DNA of 18,421 nucleotides from Ferruginibacter sp. GTDB taxonomy: Bacteria; Bacteroidota; Bacteroidia; Chitinophagales; Chitinophagaceae. The translations under genes and the position numbers were made by a program. The stretch covers positions 1 to 18,421 of the forward strand of contig VERM01000007.1 in NCBI GenBank assembly GCA_018882645.1, read 5' to 3'. Positions 1 through 7,311 of this stretch are shown one piece after another. The notes below the pieces were generated by a model, which made no database searches, was not told where the DNA came from, and was given only the letters and a program-made list of their open reading frames with translations. Every line of letters starts with the position of its first letter. The stretch's first letter is position 1.

Positions 1-1
1 T

Positions 2-655
2 GTCAATATCGGTATACTTCCTGTGGGTTCGGGAAACGGACTGGCGCATGGTTCGGGGATTGGTGGAAATCTAAAAAAAGCGCTTGAAATCATTTTTGCA
101 GGGAAAACCAAGCTGATAGATGGCTTTTTTATCAATAATCATTTTGGCTGTATGCTTGCAGGGCTTGGATTTGATGCTGCCGTGGCTCTTGAGTTTGCCG
201 GCCGAAAAAAAAGAGGTCTGTTCCCTTATATCAAAATTTCCCTACATCGATTTTTCTCTACGCCGGCTTTTCCTTTTATCATTGCTTTTGATGATTATAT
301 CATTCAAACAGAAGCCTTGTTTATCAGCTTTGCCAACAGCAACCAATTCGGCAGCCGAATTAAAATTGCTCCCCGGGCTTCGCTGAGTGATGGGCGGCTT
401 GATGTGGTAGTCGTAAATAAAAAAAATAAAATTATAACAGCTTTGTCTATACTCAGACAAATTACTTTTGGGAAAATACAGCCGGGCAAAGAGATTATTA
501 ATAAGAAGAAAAATATATTTTATTTTCACGCAGACAAACTGACAATTAAAAATCCATCACTCGCCCCCCTGCATATAGACGGAGAGCCTGTAGATACTGC
601 TGAATCAATTGAAGTAAAAATTTTGCCCAAGGCAATCAGATTATTAAGTCCTTGA
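2..655 (+). CDS. Diacylglycerol/sphingosine kinase-like lipid kinase, C-terminal part (5' truncated by window)
   Basis: This is the catalytic C-terminal part of a DAGK-type lipid kinase (YegS/BmrU-like), which phosphorylates a lipid hydroxyl with ATP at the cytoplasmic membrane. The frame is open to the window edge, and the first visible residues read I-L-P-V-G-S-G-N-G-L-A, the nucleotide-binding GSGNGLA motif of the family. A GTG inside that motif is therefore not the start; roughly the first 80-100 residues should lie upstream. Further support comes from the IAPRASLSDGRLD stretch and a late HIDGEP motif, where the Asp-Gly-Glu is the family's conserved C-terminal signature. The gene converges on ctaA and their 3' ends overlap by 12 bp. 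The family assignment is firm; the lipid substrate cannot be told from sequence. Confidence 0.9.
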   Translation, partial: VNIGILPVGSGNGLAHGSGIGGNLKKALEIIFAGKTKLIDGFFINNHFGCMLAGLGFDAAVALEFAGRKKRGLFPYIKISLHRFFSTPAFPFIIAFDDYIIQTEALFISFANSNQFGSRIKIAPRASLSDGRLDVVVVNKKNKIITALSILRQITFGKIQPGKEIINKKKNIFYFHADKLTIKNPSLAPLHIDGEPVDTAESIEVKILPKAIRLLSP

Positions 656-1681
656 AGAACTTCTTACGAGAAAACGTAAGGCACAGAGATACATTACCAA
701 CACCATGGCGATAAACTGATGTGTAACGCCCAGTATTACAAAAAGTGTATTTTTTCCGGTTTCAGTATTGATGGAAGAGGCGCTCATTAAAGTTGAAATT
801 CCCAACAATACCTGAATGAGGAGAAACAGAAAAAATCCCCATCTTAATCTGTTGAATAAGGAGGCATGTGCGAATTTTTTTCCCTTTACAAAAAAGAGGA
901 TGCCGGCAAAAAAGAGTACGTATGCAATTCCTCTGTGAAAAAAATGCGTACAATAAATGATGTCATCAAAATTGGCAGGCAGATTAATCAATGGCCAAGA
1001 ACTGCCTATCGGCGCGGCTTTCAGCCCGGCCATGAATCCGCCGAAAACAAGTTGAAAAAAAACAAGTACAAGCAAAAGATTGAGAATTGTTGAAATGGCT
1101 TTGTCTTTTATTTTTTCCTTAAAAGAGGGAAGCAGACGGAGTGCAAACCAAAGCGTATAGAATAATAATATGAGGGCGGCTATAAAATGGGTGGTTAGTT
1201 CCACATGCCCTACAAAATATTTTTCAGGAACCAGCCCGCTTTTGACCATAATCCAGCCAATTGCACCCTGAATCCCGCCCAGCAAAAACAATATTATCAT
1301 TGGTTTGATCATCGAGGCATTCATTTTCTTTTTTATGATGAAGTAAATGAAACCTGCAGCGAAGACCAGTCCAATCAATCTTGCCCAAAACCGATGCGCC
1401 CATTCCCAGAAGAAAATAAATTTGAAGTCTGACAAAGTATAATGCTGATGGAAATATTTGAACTGATCAATATTTTTATATTTTTCAAATTCCTGCTGCC
1501 AGGCGGCTTCACTCAAAGGAGGCAATGCGCCTGTGATCGGCTTCCATTCGGTAATGGAGAGTCCGGATTCGGTGAGGCGGGTGATTCCGCCAAGTACTAC
1601 CTGAATTACAATCATACCCACGCCGATGAGCAGCCATATTGCCACTTGCCGGTTGTTTTTTTGCAGATTCTTTTCGTTCAT
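644..1681 (-). CDS. ctaA: Heme A synthase (COX15/CtaA family)
   Basis: This integral membrane enzyme oxidises the C8 methyl of heme O to the formyl group of heme A, the cofactor of aa3-type cytochrome oxidases. From the ATG at 1681 it has 345 residues and about eight hydrophobic segments in two four-helix halves. Visible signatures are GGITRLTESGLSITEWKP after helix 1, EWAHR (His ~96), a His in THFIAA (~165), HRG (~249) and HQF (~321); such histidines are the expected heme ligands. I chose the ATG at 1681 over a GTG at 1699 because a TACCTTTG promoter box sits between them, so a transcript from it could not include the GTG. The gene diverges from rnhB. No heme O synthase or oxidase genes lie nearby. 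Confidence 0.93.
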   Translation of the reverse strand: MNEKNLQKNNRQVAIWLLIGVGMIVIQVVLGGITRLTESGLSITEWKPITGALPPLSEAAWQQEFEKYKNIDQFKYFHQHYTLSDFKFIFFWEWAHRFWARLIGLVFAAGFIYFIIKKKMNASMIKPMIILFLLGGIQGAIGWIMVKSGLVPEKYFVGHVELTTHFIAALILLFYTLWFALRLLPSFKEKIKDKAISTILNLLLVLVFFQLVFGGFMAGLKAAPIGSSWPLINLPANFDDIIYCTHFFHRGIAYVLFFAGILFFVKGKKFAHASLFNRLRWGFFLFLLIQVLLGISTLMSASSINTETGKNTLFVILGVTHQFIAMVLVMYLCALRFLVRSSSRT

Positions 1682-1687
1682 CGTTTG

Positions 1688-1695
1688 CAAAGGTA
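1688..1695 (-). promoter_or_regulatory. Bacteroidota -7 box (TACCTTTG) for ctaA
   Basis: The minus strand reads TACCTTTG, an exact match to the Bacteroidota -7 consensus TAnnTTTG, ending 6 nt before the ctaA ATG. A TTG lies 23 nt upstream, at the loose end of the spacing reported for -33 elements. If used, the transcript would start at or next to the ATG, giving little or no leader. The consensus is established; its use here is inferred. Confidence 0.55.
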
Positions 1696-1765
1696 ACACA
1701 GAGTTGAATCTTTATATGCAATGAGCAATCTTTAATGGAGATTTACTGATATTTGTTGTACAGTA

Positions 1766-2383
1766 ATGCAGCTTGCCAATTATTTTGACGTACATAAAAT
1801 GGAAGCCGGCCTTGATGAAGCCGGAAGGGGATGTTATGCCGGACCGGTTTTTGCGGCAGCCGTGGTACTTTCAAAAGATTTTTATCATCCTTTGTTAAAC
1901 GACAGTAAGAAACTTTCAGAGCACCAACGTGATATACTAAGGCCTGTAATTGAAAAAGAAAGCATTGCTTTTTCCGTACAAATGGTGGATCATGAAGAGA
2001 TTGACAAGATAAATATTTTGCAAGCATCTTTTAAAGCCATGCATCTTTGTCTGGATAAGCTGAAAAAAAAGCCTGATCTCTTGTTGATTGACGGCAATCG
2101 GTTTAAATCGTATAAAAATATACAGCATCATTGTATTATAAAAGGCGATGGCAAATATGCTTCTATTGCGGCAGCGAGTATTTTGGCAAAAACTTACCGT
2201 GATGCATACATGTTATCAATACATCAACAATTTCCGCATTATGGTTGGGATAAAAATAAGGGATATGGAACAGCCCAGCATCGGCGAGCAATAGAGATGC
2301 ATGGATTGAGTCCTTTTCACAGAAACAGTTTCAACATCGTACCTAAGCAGTTGAATTTATTTAAGGAGAGAACTGCTAAATGA
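1766..2383 (+). CDS. rnhB: Ribonuclease HII
   Basis: RNase HII cleaves the RNA strand of RNA-DNA hybrids and starts removal of single ribonucleotides misincorporated in DNA. The 205-residue product has a normal length for the family. It carries DEAGRG (Asp17, Glu18), NDSKKL (45-50), LLIDGN (Asp109), and the KGD...SIAAASILAKTYRD block (Asp128, Asp146), so the acidic metal-binding residues are all present. The ATG at 1766 puts 16 residues before the first catalytic Asp, as in Bacteroidota homologues; an internal ATG at 1799 would leave only five. Upstream, GATATTTG is a one-mismatch -7 box. The gene is divergent from ctaA and convergent with the YciO-family gene. Confidence 0.95.
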   Translation: MQLANYFDVHKMEAGLDEAGRGCYAGPVFAAAVVLSKDFYHPLLNDSKKLSEHQRDILRPVIEKESIAFSVQMVDHEEIDKINILQASFKAMHLCLDKLKKKPDLLLIDGNRFKSYKNIQHHCIIKGDGKYASIAAASILAKTYRDAYMLSIHQQFPHYGWDKNKGYGTAQHRRAIEMHGLSPFHRNSFNIVPKQLNLFKERTAK

Positions 2384-2411
2384 GGAAAATCTATCAGTTT
2401 AGTTTATAACC

Positions 2412-2439
2412 GCGGAGGTATTCTCTGCGTTGCCTCCGT
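2412..2439 (+). terminator. Possible terminator hairpin after rnhB
   Basis: A 7-bp stem (GCGGAGG with CCTCCGT, outer pair G-T) encloses a 14-nt loop and is followed by a T-rich stretch (about 2443-2450). It lies 28 bp past the rnhB stop, between convergent genes. The loop is long, so termination is only plausible. The surrounding text also resembles degenerate intergenic repeat sequence. Confidence 0.35.
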
Positions 2440-2482
2440 ATAATCTTTTTCTCTGTGCTGAAAAATTGGATACATATTTATA

Positions 2483-2500
2483 GTTCGTGAGGACACGAAC
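2483..2500. repeat. Short perfect hairpin GTTCGTG-AGGA-CACGAAC
   Basis: A perfect 7-bp inverted repeat encloses a four-base loop. It lies between the convergent 3' ends of rnhB and the YciO-family gene. No T-tract follows closely on either strand, so it is not an obvious intrinsic terminator. It resembles REP-like palindromic units, but only one copy is in this window. Confidence 0.5.
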
Positions 2501-2524
2501 CATGGTGGGGTAATCCCTAAACCC

Positions 2525-2538
2525 TTAAACCTTTAAAC
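2525..2538. repeat. AAACCTTTAAAC-type intergenic repeat, copy 1
   Basis: The 14-mer TTAAACCTTTAAAC occurs here and again, identically, at 18100-18113. Its inverse also occurs there as GTTTAAAGGTTT (18058-18069). In this copy the repeat contains the stop codon and last sense codon of the minus-strand YciO-family gene (stop at 2533-2535). Confidence 0.6.
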
Positions 2539-3141
2539 GTTCAAAACTCCTTCTCCCTGCCGAAGAATCTCCCACTCATCGCCGGTGCAGTCGACAATCG
2601 TGGAGGGTGTCATGCCACCAATACCGCCGTCAATCACCAAATCAACTTTGTCCTTGAAGATATCATATATAATCTCCGGATCGGTATATTCTTCTATGTT
2701 ACCATCAGGTAAAGAAGCACTTAGAATCGGATGGCCGAGTTCTTTGAGTATCGTCTGGCAAATAGTGTTATCAGGTATTCTAAGTCCAATTGTTGATTTT
2801 TTGGATTGTAAAATTTTAGGCACCTGTTTGCTTGCCGGCAGAATAAACGTAAAAGGCCCTGGTAGATGACTTTTCAAAAGTCTGAATAGCGGAGTATTGA
2901 TGCTTTTGGTATAATCACTCAAATGACTCAGATCTTTACAAATGAAAGAAAGCTGTGCTTTGGCTGGATCGGTTCCTTTTATTCTGCATATTTTTTCAAC
3001 GGCTTTTGGCTTTGAAATATCGCAGCCCAAGCCGTATATCGTATCAGTCGGATATATGATTATTCCACCCGATGTAAGGCAATCTACAACCTGCTGAATC
3101 AGCCTGGGTTGAGGATTTTGTGGATGTAATTTTAAGAACAT
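2533..3141 (-). CDS. YciO/Sua5/YrdC-family protein (putative L-threonylcarbamoyladenylate synthase)
   Basis: The protein is a single YrdC domain of 202 residues. The family makes threonylcarbamoyl-AMP from threonine, bicarbonate and ATP for the t6A modification of tRNA. Visible blocks are IIIYPTDTIYGLGC (27-40), the ICRIKG segment with Lys55, LPGPFTFIL (93-101), STIGLRIP (116-123), SAS (141-143) and PSTIVDC (179-185). Overall order and the N-terminal HPQNPQPRLI resemble the YciO branch more than short TsaC. The usual K-G-R after the PTDT motif reads K-G-T here, so full TsaC activity should not be assumed. The stop codon falls inside a repeat shared with another intergenic region. The gene is divergent from the PfkB-family kinase. 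Confidence 0.85.
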   Translation of the reverse strand: MFLKLHPQNPQPRLIQQVVDCLTSGGIIIYPTDTIYGLGCDISKPKAVEKICRIKGTDPAKAQLSFICKDLSHLSDYTKSINTPLFRLLKSHLPGPFTFILPASKQVPKILQSKKSTIGLRIPDNTICQTILKELGHPILSASLPDGNIEEYTDPEIIYDIFKDKVDLVIDGGIGGMTPSTIVDCTGDEWEILRQGEGVLNV

Positions 3142-3196
3142 GGCGACAAATTAATACAATTTGGGATTAGTGTTATCAAATCTTCAATTATTGCGC

Positions 3197-3204
3197 TACT
3201 TTTG
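3197..3204 (+). promoter_or_regulatory. -7 box (TACTTTTG) for the PfkB-family kinase
   Basis: An exact TAnnTTTG match lies 35 nt before the ATG at 3240. No convincing -33 TTG was found at the expected spacing. The 35-nt leader is AT-rich with no Shine-Dalgarno motif, as is normal for Bacteroidota. Confidence 0.5.
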
Positions 3205-3239
3205 CCGAGTTTTATTTTTTAAACACTAATAAAAAATTT

Positions 3240-4163
3240 ATGTCTTTGATTACCGTTGGCACAATGGCTTTTGATGCTATTGAAACACCTTTTGGCAAAG
3301 TTGATAAAATAATCGGTGGATCCGCTACCTATGTTGCTTATGCCGCCAGCAATTTTATTAAACCCGTTCAGCAGATTTCCATCATAGGAAATGATTTTCC
3401 TGAAAATGAAATCAATGAATTGAAAAAAAGAGGTGTCCAAATGGATGGGGTGGAAATGGTTCAAGACAAAAAATCATTTTTCTGGAGCGGCCGTTATCAT
3501 CTCGACATGAACTCCCGTGATACACTTGTGACGGATCTCAATGTTTTGGAAGACTTCAATCCAGTTGTGCCGGACAGCTATCAAGGCAGTGAATTTTTAA
3601 TGTTGGGGAATGTAATGCCTAAACTCCAGTTGAGTGTGATCAATCAGTTGAAAAAACGGCCTAAACTGATTGTAATGGATACAATGAACTTCTGGATGGA
3701 CGTGGCACTGGACGATTTGAAAGAGGTCATTGCCAAAGTGGATGTATTGTTGGTCAATGATAGTGAAGCACGTCAATTGAGCGGTGAATTTTCTTTGGTT
3801 AAGGCAGCAAGAAAAATTTTATCCATGGGTCCGTCTTATCTGATTATCAAAAAGGGAGAACATGGAGCTTTATTGTTTCATAAAAATCATGTTTTTTTCG
3901 CACCTGCGTTACCGTTAGAGGATGTGTTTGATCCCACAGGCGCCGGCGATACTTTTGCCGGTGGCTTTATTGGTCATCTCGCCAAGACAAAAGACATCAG
4001 TTTTGATAATATGAAGACAGCCATTATTGTAGGAAGCGCATTGGCCAGCTTCTGCGTTGAGAAATTCGGGCCTGATCGCATGAAAGAAATCACTTCAAAA
4101 GATATCGAAGAGCGCATATCTGAATTTGTTCAACTGGTTAACTTTGATATTGATTTGGTATAA
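3240..4163 (+). CDS. PfkB-family carbohydrate/nucleoside kinase
   Basis: This ribokinase-fold kinase (307 residues) transfers phosphate from ATP to a sugar or nucleoside hydroxyl in the cytoplasm. The N-terminal substrate region carries GGSATYVA (26-33). The Asn/Glu motif VNDSE is at 172-176, IKKGEHGA at 203-210, and the anion hole plus catalytic base DPTGAGD at 231-237 (Asp237). All key elements are present, so the enzyme should be active, but neither motifs nor neighbours fix the substrate, so no symbol is given. The start follows a -7 box and gives a standard N-terminus. A small membrane-protein gene follows 11 bp downstream, probably on the same transcript. Confidence 0.9.
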   Translation: MSLITVGTMAFDAIETPFGKVDKIIGGSATYVAYAASNFIKPVQQISIIGNDFPENEINELKKRGVQMDGVEMVQDKKSFFWSGRYHLDMNSRDTLVTDLNVLEDFNPVVPDSYQGSEFLMLGNVMPKLQLSVINQLKKRPKLIVMDTMNFWMDVALDDLKEVIAKVDVLLVNDSEARQLSGEFSLVKAARKILSMGPSYLIIKKGEHGALLFHKNHVFFAPALPLEDVFDPTGAGDTFAGGFIGHLAKTKDISFDNMKTAIIVGSALASFCVEKFGPDRMKEITSKDIEERISEFVQLVNFDIDLV

Positions 4164-4174
4164 TCAATACATCT

Positions 4175-4462
4175 ATGATTGAAATAATTGTTCTTTATTT
4201 CTTATCCCGGCATATTGGCACACTCGCAGTCAGCAAAGGGCTTAAGCCATTCCCATGGAAAATCTATACTATAGTAGCATGGATGGTTGCCGAGTTTTTA
4301 GGTATGGCAATCGGCATCATCATTTTTGATGTATATATAGATCCATCAGTAAATGCCAGGGAATTGGTCAGACTCATGTTGTTTGGTCTAACATGTGCTT
4401 TCGGAGGATATCTGCTGGTAAGAAGAATACTGGAATCCCGCCCCGATCAATCTGCCAATTAA
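4175..4462 (+). CDS. Small hypothetical membrane protein
   Basis: I do not recognise this 95-residue protein. It has about three hydrophobic segments (roughly 2-19, 30-52 and 65-83) and a polar C-terminal tail with clustered Arg (RRILESR). A loop of about ten residues, DVYIDPSVNA, connects the second and third. It starts 11 bp after the PfkB-family kinase stop on the same strand, so co-transcription is likely. It ends 9 bp before the stop of the convergent lamin-tail gene. The compact fit, clean frame and membrane profile support a real gene; no function is inferred. Confidence 0.7.
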   Translation: MIEIIVLYFLSRHIGTLAVSKGLKPFPWKIYTIVAWMVAEFLGMAIGIIIFDVYIDPSVNARELVRLMLFGLTCAFGGYLLVRRILESRPDQSAN

Positions 4463-4471
4463 AATTGAATC

Positions 4472-7069
4472 TTATCTTACCAACACAAAGGGCTTTTTAT
4501 GCTTTTTAATTTCCCCTTTTAGATTAAACGCTTCTGCATACAAAATATACACACCGCTTGCAGCCGGCTGCTTTCTCTCATCCAGTCCGTCCCATTTGTA
4601 AAACCCATATTTTCCACAAAGCACATTTTTTGTCAGATGATTAATACGTTTTCCGGAAGCATCATAAATCATGATATTCATCACGTATCCCGGTTCGGGG
4701 AATCGGTATTGGATCAAGAGCAAATCATCTACACCGTTATTATCCGGACTGAAATATTCAGAGCAAGACAGTTCCATATCATTGATCTCTATTGTATTTT
4801 TCTGCTGTGAATTGGCATAAGACGGTGTGGCATAGCCAACGGATTCTGCAGCACTATGCCAATTATCCTCTTGCTGTGTAGGTGCATCATAACTGATTCG
4901 CTCAAGCGAAATACCTTCCGTATTGTTCAGCAATTTATAATGCCAGTCTTCATTGTAAAATAGTTTGTCAACAACCGCCCCCTGTTCATTCAGCAAAACA
5001 ACGCGCCCGGCATCATCCGGCATGCTGGGCAAGTAATTTATTAAAAATATTTTATCTGGCGATTTTACCAAGTAGTCACGTAAAAGGAAAGATGCGTCTT
5101 CTGTTATAACTAAGTATTCTCCCGGGAAAAATAAATAATTGTCATCACTTAAAGCATTTAACTGAACGGATTCCCCCAAACTATTCAGGCTGCCAATTAT
5201 TAAATTTTTAAGATTCAGTATTTTTTTACTTCGGTTGTACAACTCTATCCAGTCACTTCCTTCTCCTTTGGGATTAAATAATATTTCATTGATTACGACA
5301 TCGCCACTTTCAGCGGATTCATCAATCCCTGTCATAATTTTTTCATTGGCATGAATCATATTTCCTGAACAATCTGTAATGCCGGTAATTGAAATGGTAT
5401 GTATTTTTTTATTTGACAATGGCGTTTTCAATTCTATGACTATTTTATCAAACAGCGGTGGCATCACAATAACTTTGGATGGATTTCCTATGCCATCACT
5501 CACGAAATAGAAGCTGGTCTTTGTAGCAGTGATACTATCTATCGGCTCACTCATATATATTACGATGTGCAGATTGTCTTCCGCAAAAGCATGTATGACT
5601 TTTGGGGCAACGTTATCCGGTAGTATGGATTGGCAACTGTTCAACTTGCCTGGTGTTCCGCCAGCAATGGAAACAGAAGCCTGCCAGTTTTCTTCAGAAG
5701 AACAGGGCCTGTCAACATCAATCATTTCCAGCGACCACCCTCCTGTTTTTTTTAAATTATTTTGATACCATTTATCGGAATATTTCAAGGCATGAATAGT
5801 TTTTCCCTCAGGAGAAATTAGATAAAGCAGATCTCCTGAATTATTTAGGGAGGGAAATCCGTTTACGTTCAAAGTCTTTCCAAATACAGACATTTCCAAA
5901 CTTGCAGTGCCGCTTCCAAGAATGAGTAAGCTGTCAGGTGCAATGATGCAATCTCTTAACGGACTGCTGATTGTAGTCGAATTGGCAATTTTCCATCCCT
6001 TGAGATTTATGGGAAAAGAACAGTTATTTTTAATCTCTACCCATTCCACTTCAGGTAATGCTACGGAAGGGGAAGGGTCCGACATGATTTCATCTATTAT
6101 AATATCAAATGCAATGGGTATGTAATAATGAAATGTCGTACTGAGGTTGGAAGAAAGGTTTCCCGTTAAATCACTTACATTTTTTATGGAGAGATTTAAA
6201 ATGGTCCTTGGAGGAAAAGAGTCTTTAAAAATCAAATGCACCAAACTGTTGTTGACGGAATCAACTACGGATGAAACAGGCATAAATAAAGAGTGATCGA
6301 CTTCGTAGTTAGAAGTCAGTTCAGCCGATTTTTTTTCAACGGGCTCTTCAAAAAGGATATCCATTTTATTTTTATCTATTGCAATAACATTTTTTATTTT
6401 CGGAGGTATTGTATCCGGAATGAGTTTTTGAATCGATATTTCGTCAAAAAAATGTTTATTAAAAAAAGAGCTTGTACTTTGTTTTACCAGAATTCCAAAA
6501 AAATTGCCCGACAGATAACTAGAGTCTGTGGCCATTCCCTCTATTGTTTCAGCTTGCTGATTGACTTTTGTGAAAAGCTGCCATTCATTTTTTGCATTCC
6601 TCTTTACCGTAATATAAATGATAGATTTACTGCTGTTGAGTTTTTGATCTGCCCCGTCGATTATTTTTGTTGAAGACAACTTGTCCTTTCTGTAAAGAGA
6701 TATCTCATCGGTTGTATTTCCTATTCTGACAAAATATCCCGTAATATCTGTTTGTTTCAGATTTGAAGAATTGGAGGAAAGATAAACATCGGCATAATTA
6801 ACGGAAGAGGTGTTGAAATGCAACTCAATATAAAAACGCCATTCGACATCAATTACTTTTTTGTTTTCAGCTGATAAATAATAGATGCCATTTATTTCAG
6901 AGGAGCTGGTCTGCAGTCGCCCATCATTATTGATTTTCCATAAAGCAGTATCGCCGGTCCATTCCGGGTTCACGATAAAATCCCCATCATCAAAGCGTTC
7001 ATTTAATTGGGCATTTGAACGTAAGCCAAGGAGCAGGCATATCCCCAAAAAGAATCTCATTCTTTTCAT
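4472..7069 (-). CDS. Secreted multidomain lamin-tail protein with FlgD/CHU-like C-terminal domain
   Basis: This is a large exported protein of 865 residues counted from the ATG at 7069, which directly begins a signal peptide (MKRMRFFLGICLLLG, cleavage likely after NAQ). The longest frame adds 16 residues that would bury it. Domains in order: a concanavalin-like region (~21-216), an Ig-like domain starting at DTIPPKI (~220-316), a first lamin-tail domain (IIIDEIMSDPSP...EWVEIKN, ~320-464), a second Ig-like domain starting at DNVAPKV (~484-582), a second lamin-tail domain (VVINEILFNP...DWIELYN, ~587-744) and a C-terminal Ig-like domain of FlgD/CHU type (YFSPDNNG..., WDGLDE..., SGVYILY, ~767-865). 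In Bacteroidota such proteins are envelope or surface proteins. The precise role is unknown. The gene stands alone, convergent with the small membrane gene. Confidence 0.85.
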   Translation of the reverse strand: MKRMRFFLGICLLLGLRSNAQLNERFDDGDFIVNPEWTGDTALWKINNDGRLQTSSSEINGIYYLSAENKKVIDVEWRFYIELHFNTSSVNYADVYLSSNSSNLKQTDITGYFVRIGNTTDEISLYRKDKLSSTKIIDGADQKLNSSKSIIYITVKRNAKNEWQLFTKVNQQAETIEGMATDSSYLSGNFFGILVKQSTSSFFNKHFFDEISIQKLIPDTIPPKIKNVIAIDKNKMDILFEEPVEKKSAELTSNYEVDHSLFMPVSSVVDSVNNSLVHLIFKDSFPPRTILNLSIKNVSDLTGNLSSNLSTTFHYYIPIAFDIIIDEIMSDPSPSVALPEVEWVEIKNNCSFPINLKGWKIANSTTISSPLRDCIIAPDSLLILGSGTASLEMSVFGKTLNVNGFPSLNNSGDLLYLISPEGKTIHALKYSDKWYQNNLKKTGGWSLEMIDVDRPCSSEENWQASVSIAGGTPGKLNSCQSILPDNVAPKVIHAFAEDNLHIVIYMSEPIDSITATKTSFYFVSDGIGNPSKVIVMPPLFDKIVIELKTPLSNKKIHTISITGITDCSGNMIHANEKIMTGIDESAESGDVVINEILFNPKGEGSDWIELYNRSKKILNLKNLIIGSLNSLGESVQLNALSDDNYLFFPGEYLVITEDASFLLRDYLVKSPDKIFLINYLPSMPDDAGRVVLLNEQGAVVDKLFYNEDWHYKLLNNTEGISLERISYDAPTQQEDNWHSAAESVGYATPSYANSQQKNTIEINDMELSCSEYFSPDNNGVDDLLLIQYRFPEPGYVMNIMIYDASGKRINHLTKNVLCGKYGFYKWDGLDERKQPAASGVYILYAEAFNLKGEIKKHKKPFVLVR

Positions 7070-7265
7070 AAGGTTGATTTTAGTAAAAATAAATTGGATA
7101 TAATATCGCGTTATCAAATCGGAAGCCAGAGATCAACTTAATCGTTTACAAATACTTATCATATTTCGATTTGGTCTCAGGCTTTATAGATATTGATTTA
7201 ACTTTCCCTTTCTGCATTTCAATTTGGACTTTTGATTTTAGTCTTGTGAATTAACGCATGAATCC

Positions 7266-7273
7266 TATTTTTG
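7266..7273 (+). promoter_or_regulatory. Promoter of asd (TTG-N19-TATTTTTG)
   Basis: TATTTTTG at 7266-7273 matches the -7 consensus, with TTG at 7244-7246 exactly 19 nt upstream, the classic Bacteroidota spacing. It lies downstream of an in-frame ATG at 7258 and upstream of the ATG at 7312. It therefore decides the asd start in favour of 7312, with a leader of about 30 nt. Nothing else was recognised in the divergent gap 7070-7311 except a weak -7-like TATTTTTA for the lamin-tail gene on the minus strand. Confidence 0.65.
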
Positions 7274-7311
7274 CATTTCAAAAATTATTTTTCGTTAAAA
7301 AAGAGAATCAA

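Noticed and set aside
7258..7311. Extended N-terminus for aspartate-semialdehyde dehydrogenase from the ATG at 7258
   Set aside because: The extension covers a well-spaced promoter -7 box and would place 18 extra residues before the Rossmann strand that normally begins the protein.
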